Notes: a model not told the origin generated them from the sequence alone. A stretch of DNA of 64,000 nucleotides from Fimbriimonadaceae bacterium (GCA_019638675.1 JAHBTE010000001.1:1458605-1522604); one strand, 5' to 3'. Shown: positions 8,321 to 18,146, counted from the first letter of the stretch. Made by a program: numbers and translations.

Positions 8321-9124
8321 CTACATGTATCCGCTGAGAATCGCGCGGACGAGCACCGACCATCCATCGGCGAGGACAAAGACAAGAATCTTGGCGGGCA
8401 GCGACACAACAACCGGAGGCATCATCATCATCCCCATACCCATCAAGATGCTGGCGACGATGAGGTCTATGATGATGAACGGCACAAAGATGTAAAAACC
8501 GATGATGAACGACGTTTTGAGTTCGCTGATCACGAATGCGGGGATCAGAGTCATGATGTCAACATCCGCCCGGGTTGCCGCCTTTTGGTTCTTGAACTCC
8601 ATGAACATCAAAAGGTCGCTTTCGTAAGTGTTCTTGAGCATGAACTCCTTGATAGGAGCTTCTGCTTTTTGAACCGCCATTTCAAAGCTAATCGGATTGG
8701 TTTCCCTCATGTAAGGAGCAATCGCTTCGTTGTTGATCTTTTGGTAAGTCGGCGCCATGATAAACATGGTCAGAAACAAGCTGAGGCCGATAATGACTTG
8801 GTTCGGTGGAATGTTCTGCGCACCAAGTGCCGTGCGGGTAAAGCTCAGGATAATGACGATCCGCGTGAACGCAGTGGTCAGGATGAGAATCGCGGGGGCG
8901 ATACTCAAAATCGTGAGCAAGGCGAGGATGCGGAGCGAACTTGAAAGTTGTTCTTTATCTGTTCCGCTACCGATTCCCAAATTGATGCTGGGAACGCTGA
9001 CTGACCCATTGCCAGCCGATTGAGCGAGCGCGAAAACTCCAAGCAAGGTGAACAGAATCACGAAGAAGATTCTGAGATTGCCCCGGTTGAGCAGATTATT
9101 GATTGCTTTGACTGGGAGCTTCAT
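8321..9124 (-). CDS. fliP: Flagellar export protein FliP
   Basis: This is the main subunit of the flagellar export gate. The 267-residue protein has an N-terminal cleavable-type hydrophobic segment (about 16-35), which is known for FliP. Next come LALLTILSIAPAILIL, the diagnostic TRIVIILSFTRTALG and PPNQVIIGLSLFLT. The periplasmic domain follows, and the C-terminal helices MTLIPAFVISELK and GMGMMMMPPVVVSLPAKIL close the protein. The start codon touches the stop of fliO. Confidence 0.97.
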   Translation of the reverse strand: MKLPVKAINNLLNRGNLRIFFVILFTLLGVFALAQSAGNGSVSVPSINLGIGSGTDKEQLSSSLRILALLTILSIAPAILILTTAFTRIVIILSFTRTALGAQNIPPNQVIIGLSLFLTMFIMAPTYQKINNEAIAPYMRETNPISFEMAVQKAEAPIKEFMLKNTYESDLLMFMEFKNQKAATRADVDIMTLIPAFVISELKTSFIIGFYIFVPFIIIDLIVASILMGMGMMMMPPVVVSLPAKILVFVLADGWSVLVRAILSGYM

Positions 9125-9738
9125 TACTTTGCGAGCTTTTGCAGTTGCTCAAGTCGGGCGATCAGTTCTTCTCGGGAAGGAGAATCAGTCTTTTTGGTGG
9201 TTTGAGATTTGTAAGCTTTTGCGGCGGGATGTGCCTTAGTCGCGGGTTTGGTTTCCTCTTCGATAACCGCATGAGTCACCAACTTTTGTTCTTTTGGCTG
9301 CTCCGATTCTTGATCGAGGATTTCAAAGAACGCAGGTGGGGAATTATCTTCAACCTTCACGTCTAGCTCAGCTAGGCAACTGACACCTTGCGGAGTCACT
9401 GCGAGTAGAAGCGATTTCCCTCGAACCGTAACCACTTGCAATGAACCGGTTGCGAATGAAGCGGATTCTTGAAGAAGGATTGGGCTATCGAACGGAGTAG
9501 ATAGAGTCTTATTGAACTTGCCCATCACTTTTGGGAGAGCAAATTTAAGCAAAAAGAAAATGATTCCGAGCGCGACCATCATGGGGGCAAATTGCCAGAT
9601 GTTCACTCCCGATCCAGATGGTTGCGTGGTGTGTTGAACCACCAAATCTTTTTTCGCACCGATGTCTTGGGAAAGCTCTTGCGCGAACGCAAATGCGCTA
9701 GCAAGAGGTTCAATGAGGGTAAGGGTCAATCGAAACAT
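9124..9738 (-). CDS. fliO: FliO-like flagellar assembly protein
   Basis: FliO assists FliP oligomerisation. The frame is open to 9843, but Met at 9738 is preferred: it lies just after the fliN/Y stop (9758) and starts a signal-like segment ending in AFAFAQ. The protein of about 204 residues has one membrane helix (FAPMMVALGIIFFLLKFAL). A small beta domain follows (LQESASFATGSLQVVTVRGKSLLLAV, read in parts), then a long Lys/Thr/Glu-rich tail. The sequence is poorly conserved in general, and the position between fliN and fliP is the best evidence. Confidence 0.88.
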   Translation of the reverse strand: MFRLTLTLIEPLASAFAFAQELSQDIGAKKDLVVQHTTQPSGSGVNIWQFAPMMVALGIIFFLLKFALPKVMGKFNKTLSTPFDSPILLQESASFATGSLQVVTVRGKSLLLAVTPQGVSCLAELDVKVEDNSPPAFFEILDQESEQPKEQKLVTHAVIEEETKPATKAHPAAKAYKSQTTKKTDSPSREELIARLEQLQKLAK

Positions 9739-9757
9739 GATCGTGAAAGACTTCGCT

Positions 9758-10657
9758 TTAAGCGACGTCGTTGAGGCGGGCAAGGCGGTCAGCTGGGCTG
9801 AGGATTTCAGTGATACGCACACCAAAGTTGTCCTCAATAACAACTACTTCACCGTGGGCAACTAGGCGACCATTGACCATGATGTCAACTGGTTCACCGG
9901 CGGCTTTGTCGATTTCTACAATGGAGCCAGAACCGAGTTCGATAACGTCTTTGACAACCATCTTGACGCGACCAAGTTCTACGCTGACCTCGAGGGGAAT
10001 ATCGAGAATTAGTTCAAGTCCGCTATCTTCAAAATTGCCGCTTGCGCCAAGATTGTTAGGCGATGCGCTTTGTGCACCCGCCGCCATTCCAGCTGTATTT
10101 GATTCGTCAATCCCCGCCATGAGCTTTGCGGTTTCCTCATCACACAGCCAGATAAGGTTTCCGTTAACGTCGTCGGTGGAAATGCGCAGGTTGGTTCGGA
10201 GAACCGCATCTGCGGATTGCATATTGGAAGGAAGGCTGAAAATTTGGAGTCGCACCGACATTCCACTGGCGACAATCGCTTCGTTGCGGATATTTCCGGC
10301 GGCAACGCACAGGCCTTGAACAATTGCTTCTACCGCTTCACGGATTTCGGAAAGCGTGTTTTCGTCAATGCTCTCAGCTTCTTTGCCAGTGATTGTGTTG
10401 TAAAGGTCAACCAGGGTTTCGGTTGGGATCAATACGATTTGAGCGTTATCTGGATTGTTAGCAAACGCAAACTGAAGGATCAGCTTGGGGCTGGACATTT
10501 CGCTGTACAAGTCGCTGATTTCCGTTGACATGGTGAGGGGATCATTAAAGTTGATCGCCATGCCGGCGGCTTCGCTGACTGCGAGCGAGACGTTTTGCCA
10601 GATATTGGACTGCAAGTTGCTGAACCTACTGACGATTTCTTCTGAGATGTTTGCCAT
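9758..10657 (-). CDS. fliY: Flagellar motor switch protein FliN/FliY (CheC-like plus SpoA domain)
   Basis: This cytoplasmic C-ring protein has about 299 residues. The first two thirds resemble a CheC/FliY-type domain, with NTITGKEAESIDENTLSEI and the helical segment AVEAIVQGLCVAAGN. A Ser/Ala/Gly linker (about 195-212) leads to a C-terminal SpoA/FliN domain: LELILDIPLEVSVELGR, then VIELGSGSIVEIDK, then PVDIMVNGRLVAHGEVVVI. The two-domain layout matches FliY rather than the short FliN of proteobacteria. Phosphatase activity on CheY-P is known for some FliY proteins, but the needed residues cannot be confirmed by eye here. It lies nine bases after fliM. Confidence 0.92.
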   Translation of the reverse strand: MANISEEIVSRFSNLQSNIWQNVSLAVSEAAGMAINFNDPLTMSTEISDLYSEMSSPKLILQFAFANNPDNAQIVLIPTETLVDLYNTITGKEAESIDENTLSEIREAVEAIVQGLCVAAGNIRNEAIVASGMSVRLQIFSLPSNMQSADAVLRTNLRISTDDVNGNLIWLCDEETAKLMAGIDESNTAGMAAGAQSASPNNLGASGNFEDSGLELILDIPLEVSVELGRVKMVVKDVIELGSGSIVEIDKAAGEPVDIMVNGRLVAHGEVVVIEDNFGVRITEILSPADRLARLNDVA

Positions 10658-10666
10658 GTGCGAGTG

Positions 10667-11743
10667 TTAGTCCTCTTGGATCGTGCTGTTGACGTGAAAA
10701 GCGATTGTGTTTCCGTTGAGTGATGGAATCCCACGGAATTTGTCTTGATTTGAAACGGTTAGAACCATGTCTTGCTTGACCTTTTGATCAAGGCGGATGA
10801 CATCATCCTTACGGAGCGACAAGAATTCTTGTACGGAAATTCGTGACTTGCCCATGCGGATTGCAAGGTCAACCGGGGCAGAATTGAGTTGTCCAACCAG
10901 TGCGTTGCGGTGGGCTTTAGTTTGCTTTCGGTTACTGGTTGCGGCGAACCACTTTTGCGCGCTGAGTTTTGCGGTGATCGGTTTGAGCACCATGTAGGGA
11001 ATACAAAGGCTTAGCGCGCCGTGAGCTTCGCCTACGCGAACTTCAAACAAAATGCTGACTACGATGTCGCTAGGCGGCGCGATTTGAACGAACTGTGAGC
11101 TCGTTTCGATTTCTTCAATACTGGGATTGACGATAACAACGCCTTCCCAAGCTGACTTCAATGCGGCGAACATCCGACCAGCAATTTGGTGGAAGAGTGG
11201 CACTTCGATATCAGTAAGGTTATTGCGCTTGAACGGTCGGCCAGGGCCGCCGAGCAAGCGATCAATCATCGTGAAGATGAGATCGAATTCCATTTCAATA
11301 GCGGCTTGGCCACTAAGTGGTGGAATAGAGAAAATCGTGAATACGCTGCTGCTGATGCTGCGAAGATATTCTTCGTAAGGCACTTGCTCAAGTGAGATCA
11401 GATCAATGCTGACGTTAGTGCGGAGCAGAGCGGAGAGGTTGGTTCCGGCAAGGCGACCAAATGTTTCGTGGAGCATCTGCAAGGTGCGGAGTTGCTCCTT
11501 GCTGAATTTGTCTGGTCGGCGGAAATCGTAAACTTCGTAAGCAACTGCAGATCGTGATGCGCGCTTACTGAATCCGGAAATTTGACTGCCAGTGCTTCCA
11601 TCCTTCTTACCTGCAGCCGCAGCTTCGCCACCTTCCCCTCCTCCATCAGAGAGAGAGTTCAGTAGAGATTCGATCTCGTCTTGCGAGAGGATGTCCGACA
11701 CTGTTGATTCCTTGTTGCCCGGCAGATTTACGAGGTCTGCCAT
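10667..11743 (-). CDS. fliM: Flagellar motor switch protein FliM
   Basis: FliM forms the middle of the C-ring and binds CheY-P. The 358-residue protein contains the N-terminal CheY-binding-type peptide SDILSQDEIESLLNSL (about 16-31). It then has the core YDFRRPDKFSKEQLRTLQ and ETFGRLAGTNLSALLRT, and finishes with a C-terminal SpoA domain. The sequence before SDILSQ is 15 residues longer than usual (a Met-Ala-Asp-Leu-Val extension), because no start codon lies nearer. It opens the seven-gene flagellar operon; upstream bases 11744-11830 probably hold the promoter. Confidence 0.96.
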   Translation of the reverse strand: MADLVNLPGNKESTVSDILSQDEIESLLNSLSDGGGEGGEAAAAGKKDGSTGSQISGFSKRASRSAVAYEVYDFRRPDKFSKEQLRTLQMLHETFGRLAGTNLSALLRTNVSIDLISLEQVPYEEYLRSISSSVFTIFSIPPLSGQAAIEMEFDLIFTMIDRLLGGPGRPFKRNNLTDIEVPLFHQIAGRMFAALKSAWEGVVIVNPSIEEIETSSQFVQIAPPSDIVVSILFEVRVGEAHGALSLCIPYMVLKPITAKLSAQKWFAATSNRKQTKAHRNALVGQLNSAPVDLAIRMGKSRISVQEFLSLRKDDVIRLDQKVKQDMVLTVSNQDKFRGIPSLNGNTIAFHVNSTIQED

Positions 11744-11830
11744 GGGCTTTCAGTTCAGTTGTCGGCTTTCTGTCGTTAGCTCCTTAGGGTGAACCGGGAA
11801 CTTTTTTAGATATTTTTACTAGCCAGTAAT

Positions 11831-12973
11831 TTACTGTGGAGGCAATGGCGGATTCTTGATGGTTACCGGTTCAGCAGTCGGCTGAATTTTCGCCCATTTC
11901 CCTTTTCGGCTTAAAACCTTGGCATTGGAGACTTTGCCATTGCAGAGGGGGATATAAATCGGCTTGCCTTTGAGATACGCGGGAATATTGACCGTCCAGT
12001 TTTCGCGTTCTTCCGCTGCATCAAGCATGCCTTTTTCAAGGTCTTTGGCTTCTCGAGCAGTTAAACCTTGGGAACGTCCAAAGATTTCTTTCGGCAGGAT
12101 TTGGCTTGCGTACACGCTGAGAGCAACGTATTCGTTGTATCCCTTTACAGTTTTGTCTAAAAGAAGCTTCTCATCAACTCCTCTGGTAGCTATTTCTGTA
12201 ACAAGAGGTTCAACTTTTTCCGTGATGTATTTATCTAAGGCGGGAATTGGAGTAAAGACCGCATCGTCTGGCAGGATTTTTCCTGACTTCAAATCATCTC
12301 GCAACCAGGTCATAAAGATGCGTTCGCCCACGTCGCCATTGGCATAACTTTCTGGAGCTGACTTATCGTAGCCGCCCACGGTTGGCAGGATTGCATGCCC
12401 GTACTCGTGAGCAATCTCGCGGCACAGCTCAAAGTTATTAGGGATTTTTTGGACTTGGTAAATATAGATAGTGTTGACACGGGTTGGACGATCATAGTCA
12501 TCCAATTCGTAAGTGTCGACATCAAATAATTGCTCGCCGCCAGGGTCGCCTTCTTGACAGAGATATACATCAACCCATCGTCGGAACAGTAGGTTGTGAT
12601 CGAGGCTGGCTCGGAAGTAAGCGTAGTTCCACAATCTGAGAAAGAGGCGAGTCGTCCAGTGGGCTACGTCTTCTGGGCCCTCGTTTCGGGTTTGGGCGAA
12701 AACTCTGAATCGTACAGTTAAGTTATCTGATGTAGGGGGTTGTACAAAACCAAGGCTGCTATAAGGAAACTTCCACTCCTTTTTAGGAGATGTTTTTGGT
12801 TCTTGTAAAGGCGTAATGTAGTGAATCAAGTGCAGCTGAGACTTTTCATTATCTTGAGCTGGCATAGTGTATTCAAAAAATAAGCGTGCTGAATTAGGAT
12901 CAATCTGACCTTTATCTTGAGCTGGCTGGCTGGGCAAACTCAAAAGGTGGGTGGCGAGGATCAGACTAATCAT
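11831..12973 (-). CDS. Secreted protein with HExxH motif, putative zinc metallopeptidase
   Basis: The 380-residue protein starts with a short signal-like segment (ISLILATHLLSLPSQPA). Around residues 185-215 it has AHEYGHAILPTVGG followed by an acidic NGDVGERIFM. The HExxH pair and a downstream Glu are the usual zinc ligands of gluzincin peptidases. The flanking sequence has no family I recognise. The last 60 residues contain a proline-rich end. A related arrangement (HEYFH plus downstream Glu-Glu) occurs in the gene at 31535-32329. Peptidase activity is inferred from the motif only. Confidence 0.7.
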   Translation of the reverse strand: MISLILATHLLSLPSQPAQDKGQIDPNSARLFFEYTMPAQDNEKSQLHLIHYITPLQEPKTSPKKEWKFPYSSLGFVQPPTSDNLTVRFRVFAQTRNEGPEDVAHWTTRLFLRLWNYAYFRASLDHNLLFRRWVDVYLCQEGDPGGEQLFDVDTYELDDYDRPTRVNTIYIYQVQKIPNNFELCREIAHEYGHAILPTVGGYDKSAPESYANGDVGERIFMTWLRDDLKSGKILPDDAVFTPIPALDKYITEKVEPLVTEIATRGVDEKLLLDKTVKGYNEYVALSVYASQILPKEIFGRSQGLTAREAKDLEKGMLDAAEERENWTVNIPAYLKGKPIYIPLCNGKVSNAKVLSRKGKWAKIQPTAEPVTIKNPPLPPQ

Positions 12974-13021
12974 TGTTGTGGCTCTTGTGTTACGACGGTT
13001 CGAACGGGATGATCGTTTTGA

Positions 13022-13957
13022 TTAATGTCCAAGCGATTCGAGATAACGCTCGGCATCGATTGCGGCCATGCATCCTGTTCCAGCGGCACTGACTGCCTGG
13101 CGGTAGATGCTGTCGGCCACGTCGCCGCAAACAAACACACCGGGAACGACGGTTTTGGTTGATCCTGGCTCGGGAATGAGATAGCCAGTTTCATCATGCT
13201 TAAGTTTATCCACGAATAAATCGGAATTGGGTTTATGACCGATGGCGATAAAGATCCCATCAATCGGCATTTGAGTTTTTTCGCCAGTCACAGTGTCTTC
13301 AAGTGTGACTCCGGTTACCTTCTTTTTCGGTTCCAAATCGCCATGGATTTCCGCCAACGAAGAGTTATAAATAATCTCGATTTTGGGATTATCAATAACC
13401 CGTTGCTGCATGACCTTGCTGGCGCGGAATGTATCGCGCCGATGGACAAGATAAACTTTTTCTGCGTGGCGTGTCAGATAGTTTGCTTCTTCCATCGCGG
13501 TATCACCGCCGCCAACTACGATTACTTGCTTGCCTCGGAAAAAGAATCCGTCGCAGGTGGCACAGGCAGATACTCCGTAGCCTCCCCAGGTGACTTCTCC
13601 TTCAAGCCCTAGCCACTTTGCGCTAGCTCCGGTTGAAACGATGATTGTTTCAGCAGTGTGCTCTTCTTCGCCGGCCCAGATTCGAAACGGTCTAGCATCC
13701 AAGTCAACCTTAGTTACTATTTTTTGATGTACAGTTGCGCCGAATCGCTCAGCTTGTTTTTGAAAGAGTGCCATCATGTCTGGACCCATGATTCCATCCG
13801 GAAATCCTGGATAGTTTTCAACGTCGGTGGTGATCATGAGTTGTCCTCCTGGTTCTGGTCCAGCAAATACGATTGGAGCAAGGTCGGCGCGCGCGGCGTA
13901 GAGAGCGGCGGTGTAGCCGGCGGGGCCAGAGCCAATGATGGCAACTCGATGATTCAT
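13022..13957 (-). CDS. trxB: Thioredoxin-disulfide reductase
   Basis: NADPH-dependent flavoenzyme that reduces thioredoxin in the cytoplasm. The protein of about 311 residues has the FAD motif IIGSGPAGYTAALYAA at the N-terminus, GGQLMITTDVENYPGFP, the redox pair CATC in SACATCDGFF, the NADP motif VVGGGDTAMEEA, and the FAD site GVFVCGDVAD near the C-terminus. The frame extends to 14017, but Met at 13957 gives the normal N-terminus directly before the FAD motif. It is transcribed divergently from the diguanylate cyclase gene. A thioredoxin-fold protein is encoded at 54371. Confidence 0.96.
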   Translation of the reverse strand: MNHRVAIIGSGPAGYTAALYAARADLAPIVFAGPEPGGQLMITTDVENYPGFPDGIMGPDMMALFQKQAERFGATVHQKIVTKVDLDARPFRIWAGEEEHTAETIIVSTGASAKWLGLEGEVTWGGYGVSACATCDGFFFRGKQVIVVGGGDTAMEEANYLTRHAEKVYLVHRRDTFRASKVMQQRVIDNPKIEIIYNSSLAEIHGDLEPKKKVTGVTLEDTVTGEKTQMPIDGIFIAIGHKPNSDLFVDKLKHDETGYLIPEPGSTKTVVPGVFVCGDVADSIYRQAVSAAGTGCMAAIDAERYLESLGH

Positions 13958-14059
13958 GATCTTAGTAAGCAGGTTACCTAGCACCAAGTTCCGGCTTAGA
14001 ATCTTGTGGCCCATCACAAAAGCTGAGTTTTCTCATTTCGCTTGCCAACAATATCAAAG

Positions 14060-17017
14060 ATGGTGCGGGGAGAGCAATTTAAGCGCGGGTGGCATTTTGT
14101 CGCCTTCAAATATTTATTGTCCGCACTCTTCCTTGCATTTTTAGCTATTCGGGTTCAATCACTAGCTACTCTTGGTCAGGCCCGGAGTTTGCTTCTAGAC
14201 GCCAAAGTCAGGGGACTCTTTGAAGGCGAAGAAGTTGATTTCCTCAATCGGCTAGAACGCTTGGTCGGATTGATGGCGGCTGAAGCCTATAGTTTAATGG
14301 GGATTACGCTGGCCGCGTGTGGCATCGTTTTAACCGCGACAATTTTGCGAAACCGCAAATATGCTTCCGATATTGCGGCGGTTGAAGCAGAGAAGACCAC
14401 CATTGCTGAGCGGGAATCGAAACTCGCAAGTGTGTTAGAAGAACTTAAGGAGAAGCACGATGCGCTCACCGATGCATTGGATTATGCTGAGCTTCAAAAA
14501 TCTATGCAGGAACACGCCTCGAGAAGGTTCCAAAGCTTATTCGATGGACTCCCGGTTGGCTGTGTGACATTTGACCAAGAAGGGACAATTTACGAATGGA
14601 ACAAGCGGATGTCCGAGATTATGGACATCGAGCCTCATTTTGCGGTTTTGCATAACGTAGCTAAAGGAATTCGCGCAGAACACGATCCGAGCAAGATTTC
14701 AGAAATCATGCATCGAACGTTTGAACTAGGTGAGCCTACTGAGTTCGATTGGACTTTTGAAATTAACGAGTTAGAGAGAACAGTTAGTTTCTTATTCTTC
14801 CCACTTAGAAATCACGAAGGAACGATCCTTGGCGGAATTGGGTGCGCCATAGATGTTACGCAGGATATTGCTAACCAAAAACTGATCGCCGACATGGCTG
14901 GCCTTCAAACCGCCGTATTGAATGCGGCTGAATACAGCATTATTTGGACAGATAAGGATAGAAAAATCATAGGTGTTAACCGAGCGGCTTGCGAAATGCT
15001 TGGTTATACGTCTGAGCAAATGGTTGGCAACATGACGCTCTCTGATTTCCATTTACCAACCGAACTTGCCTTACGCCAGGCGGAAATCGAAGCCAAAACT
15101 GGATTGATGATCGATAATCCGGCTGAAGCTATCACCTATTGGGCGAAACTAGAAGAAACTGAAGAAAGTGAATGGCAATATCTCACCTCACGAGACGCGA
15201 CGGTTGACGTCAATTTAAGTGTTAGCTGCCTGCGTGATGAAACAGGAGAGATTCGGGGTTATCTCACGATTGCCAAAGACATCACTGAAGAAAAGGCGAC
15301 AGCAGAACGACTAGAACTGCTCAGTATGGTTGCTGAAAAATCTATGTCTAGTGTTCTTATCTTGGATTCTTCTGGACATATTCTGTTTGCGAACCCTATG
15401 TTTGAGCGAACATCAGGGTTTGAATTAGCCCAAGTTATTGGACAAACTCCTATCGCATTCCGTGTTGGTGAGCGCACAAACCAAGAGGACGCAACAAAGC
15501 TGACAGACGCGATTCGCATGAAGCAAACTGCGAAGTGCGACCTCCTTCTTTATCGAACCGATGGCGCCGAATACTGGTCAAGATTCTCGATTTCACCTGT
15601 TACTGTTGAAAGCGGATTCTGCACGAATATAGTTATTATCGAAGAAGATATCACAGATCAGAAGCACGCCCATCTACAAGTAATTGAAAGTGAGCAACGC
15701 TTCCGCGACGTTGTCGAAGCCGCTGGCGAATACATTTGGGAAGTTGATGCTAACTTTAGGTTCACATATGCAAGTCCAAAAATTAAGCTTGTTTTAGGAT
15801 ACGAATCTGATGAGGTCATCGGTCACAGTCCGCTTGACTTCCTGGAAAAGCCGGAAGTGCGTCGAGTGCAAAACCTTGTGTCGGCTTCAGTAATTGATGG
15901 CAGTCCGGTCACAAACCTCATCCTAAAATCAATCAGCAAAGATGGTAGTACGGTTTGGCAAAACTTTAACGCGATTCCATTTTTTGACCAGCAAGGCGAG
16001 TTGCAAGGATTCCGGGGCACGGGGCTTGACATTACAGAACGGCAAAACGCTCAAGACGCGCTTGCGGCTGCTAATGTGAAAATTCAGAGAATTTTGGAAA
16101 GTATCAATGATAGTTTCTATTCACTGGATAGCGAAGGAAGATTCACCTATATCAACAGCTCGGCATTAAAGAACTCGAAGTCATTCAACACTGATTTGGT
16201 CGGCGTGCACATTTGGGACATGCACGTTGAGGATTTTTGGCAGCCGATTAGAACTCTGTTCCACCAAGTCCAAAAAAGCGGAGAACCGGGCAACATCGAA
16301 TTCTTCCATGAACCCACCCACACATGGTTTGAATTTAGGGTTTATCCGAACGCAGATGGCGGCATCAGTGTCTTCTACCAAGACATCACGGAACGTGTGG
16401 AAAGCAAGCAACAAATTGAAAACAACCTCGCAGCAATCCATGAAGCTCACGTTCAGTTAGAAATGCAACAAGAGCAACTCCGGGAAGCAAACGATAAGCT
16501 GATGAATCTGGCTTCCACCGATGGCTTGACTGGTCTGAAGAACCACAAAACCTTCCAAGAATTTCTTGCTGATAAGGTGACGGCAGCTGAACTCGCTGGT
16601 GTGGATGTTGGCGTTATTCTAATGGACGTGGATAAATTCAAACTCTTTAATGATGGATTTGGTCACCTTGCCGGCGACGAAGTTCTCAAAAAGGTTGCGA
16701 AAACACTCCAGCATTGTGTGAAGGAACCAAACATGGTTGCGCGGTACGGAGGCGAAGAATTCGTTATCGTTGGCGTGGGGCTAACCGAAGATGAGTTGTT
16801 CGAGTTAGCGGAAGAATGTCGAGCTTGTATTGAAGAACAGGAATGGAAGCACCGAGACGTTACAGCCAGCTTTGGGCTTTCTATGTGGAGTCCGGCAGTT
16901 AAAGATCGAGCGGAGATAATTCAGCAAGCCGATGAAGCTCTTTATGCTTCGAAAGAAGGCGGTCGAAATCGCGTGACGCGATACTCTCAAATGGGCGAAA
17001 CCAAACGAGCGGCTTAG
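14060..17017 (+). CDS. Membrane diguanylate cyclase with five PAS domains
   Basis: Makes cyclic di-GMP from two GTP. Two hydrophobic segments near the N-terminus (about 15-38 and 72-94) enclose a short extracytoplasmic loop. A coiled segment rich in Glu/Lys then precedes five PAS domains, which begin at about 150, 285, 420, 545 and 675. The GGDEF domain starts near 815 with the usual STDGLTGLKNH and carries the active-site signature RYGGEEF. The product-inhibition RxxD motif is absent: the corresponding residues are KEPN. The frame opens at a TTG (14042), but the ATG at 14060 is a better start. A perfect hairpin terminator follows. Confidence 0.93.
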   Translation: MVRGEQFKRGWHFVAFKYLLSALFLAFLAIRVQSLATLGQARSLLLDAKVRGLFEGEEVDFLNRLERLVGLMAAEAYSLMGITLAACGIVLTATILRNRKYASDIAAVEAEKTTIAERESKLASVLEELKEKHDALTDALDYAELQKSMQEHASRRFQSLFDGLPVGCVTFDQEGTIYEWNKRMSEIMDIEPHFAVLHNVAKGIRAEHDPSKISEIMHRTFELGEPTEFDWTFEINELERTVSFLFFPLRNHEGTILGGIGCAIDVTQDIANQKLIADMAGLQTAVLNAAEYSIIWTDKDRKIIGVNRAACEMLGYTSEQMVGNMTLSDFHLPTELALRQAEIEAKTGLMIDNPAEAITYWAKLEETEESEWQYLTSRDATVDVNLSVSCLRDETGEIRGYLTIAKDITEEKATAERLELLSMVAEKSMSSVLILDSSGHILFANPMFERTSGFELAQVIGQTPIAFRVGERTNQEDATKLTDAIRMKQTAKCDLLLYRTDGAEYWSRFSISPVTVESGFCTNIVIIEEDITDQKHAHLQVIESEQRFRDVVEAAGEYIWEVDANFRFTYASPKIKLVLGYESDEVIGHSPLDFLEKPEVRRVQNLVSASVIDGSPVTNLILKSISKDGSTVWQNFNAIPFFDQQGELQGFRGTGLDITERQNAQDALAAANVKIQRILESINDSFYSLDSEGRFTYINSSALKNSKSFNTDLVGVHIWDMHVEDFWQPIRTLFHQVQKSGEPGNIEFFHEPTHTWFEFRVYPNADGGISVFYQDITERVESKQQIENNLAAIHEAHVQLEMQQEQLREANDKLMNLASTDGLTGLKNHKTFQEFLADKVTAAELAGVDVGVILMDVDKFKLFNDGFGHLAGDEVLKKVAKTLQHCVKEPNMVARYGGEEFVIVGVGLTEDELFELAEECRACIEEQEWKHRDVTASFGLSMWSPAVKDRAEIIQQADEALYASKEGGRNRVTRYSQMGETKRAA

Positions 17018-17033
17018 TTCAATAGACGGAATG

Positions 17034-17065
17034 AAAGTGCCCTGAGAAATCTCAGGGCACTTTTT
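17034..17065 (+). terminator. Intrinsic terminator after the diguanylate cyclase gene
   Basis: A perfect 13-bp inverted repeat: AAAGTGCCCTGAG (17034-17046) pairs with CTCAGGGCACTTT (17051-17063). The loop is AAAT, and the run TTTTT (17061-17065) follows. It lies 17 bases after the cyclase stop codon. Confidence 0.9.
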
Positions 17066-17093
17066 GCGTTCTGGCTACGGTAAAACGATAAGC

Positions 17094-18146
17094 ATGAACG
17101 TTGAGTTGTTAAAAGAGTTGACCGAAGCGCACGGGGTGCCGGGGCAAGAAGACAAAATTAGAGCGATCGTCAACCGAGAACTCAAAAGTATTTGTGATGT
17201 TTCTGTTGACCCAATGGGCAACGTTATCTGCTTGAAAAAGGGTAAGAAAGGCGGCACAAAGTTGATGTTAGCCGCACACATGGACGAAATCGGATTTGTT
17301 GTTAAGTACATTGATGACAAGGGATTCTTGAGAGTGCATCCGGTTGGCGGTTGGGATCCGCGAATGATGTCGGCCCAGCGAGTTTTCGTTCATACGAAAA
17401 CGGAAGTTCGCAACGGATTGATGATGGCGGGCACAAAACCGAAACATCTTTTAAGCCCTGCGGAAGCTGGACAAGCTCCGAAGCACGATGATTATTTTGT
17501 TGATACTGGTCTGAGTGGGGAAGAAGCTAAGAAGCAGATTCGCATCGGCGACATGGTTACTATGAACCGAACCTTTCAAACGATGGGCGATTTGTTCACT
17601 TGTAAAAGCATGGATGACCGATCTGCGCTGTTCGTGATGATTGAAGCAGTCAAAGCCGCTAAATCGCATGACGTCGACGTTTACGCGGTGGCGACGGTTC
17701 AAGAAGAAATCGGACTCCGCGGTGCGACTGCGGCTGGTTCAGGAATTCTTCCGGATATTTGTGTTGCACTTGACGTAACGCTGGCGAACGATTTTCCTGG
17801 CATTCCAGCCGAATACTGCGTGACAACTCTAGGCGAAGGAACTGCGATTAAGGTGATGGATTCATCGCTGATCTGTAACCCTAAGATGGTAGATCACTTT
17901 GAATCGCTGGCGAAGAAGCACAAGATCAAGTATCAGCTAGAGCTACTCACGGCGGGCGGAACTGATGCGGGAGGCGTTCAACGACAGAACGGCGGAATTC
18001 CGAGCTTTACGCTCTCTATTCCAACCCGATACATCCACACGGTGAATGAGACGGTTCACAAGGATGACGTCCAGGCTTCAATTGATCTGTTGGCGCGGTA
18101 CATCGAGGATGCACACAAGGGCGATTATTCGTTTGGTTTAGGCTAA
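17094..18146 (+). CDS. M42 family metallo-aminopeptidase
   Basis: Cytoplasmic tetrahedral aminopeptidases of this family trim short peptides and use two metal ions. Visible blocks are EAHGVPGQE at the N-terminus, LAAHMDEIGFVV (first metal His/Asp), KSMDDRSALFV, VATVQEEIGLRGA (catalytic Glu-Glu), ALDVTLANDFPG, GTDAGGVQ and the closing RYIHTVNETVHKDD. The length, about 350 residues, is standard. The Met at 17094 is preferred over the frame opening at 17064, because the earlier residues overlap the terminator and do not match the family. The gene ends directly against the convergent carboxylase gene. Confidence 0.93.
   Translation: MNVELLKELTEAHGVPGQEDKIRAIVNRELKSICDVSVDPMGNVICLKKGKKGGTKLMLAAHMDEIGFVVKYIDDKGFLRVHPVGGWDPRMMSAQRVFVHTKTEVRNGLMMAGTKPKHLLSPAEAGQAPKHDDYFVDTGLSGEEAKKQIRIGDMVTMNRTFQTMGDLFTCKSMDDRSALFVMIEAVKAAKSHDVDVYAVATVQEEIGLRGATAAGSGILPDICVALDVTLANDFPGIPAEYCVTTLGEGTAIKVMDSSLICNPKMVDHFESLAKKHKIKYQLELLTAGGTDAGGVQRQNGGIPSFTLSIPTRYIHTVNETVHKDDVQASIDLLARYIEDAHKGDYSFGLG

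Noticed and set aside
8313-8412. Longer start for fliQ at 8412
   Set aside because: It would add 33 residues without family similarity and overlap fliP; Met at 8313 gives the standard length.
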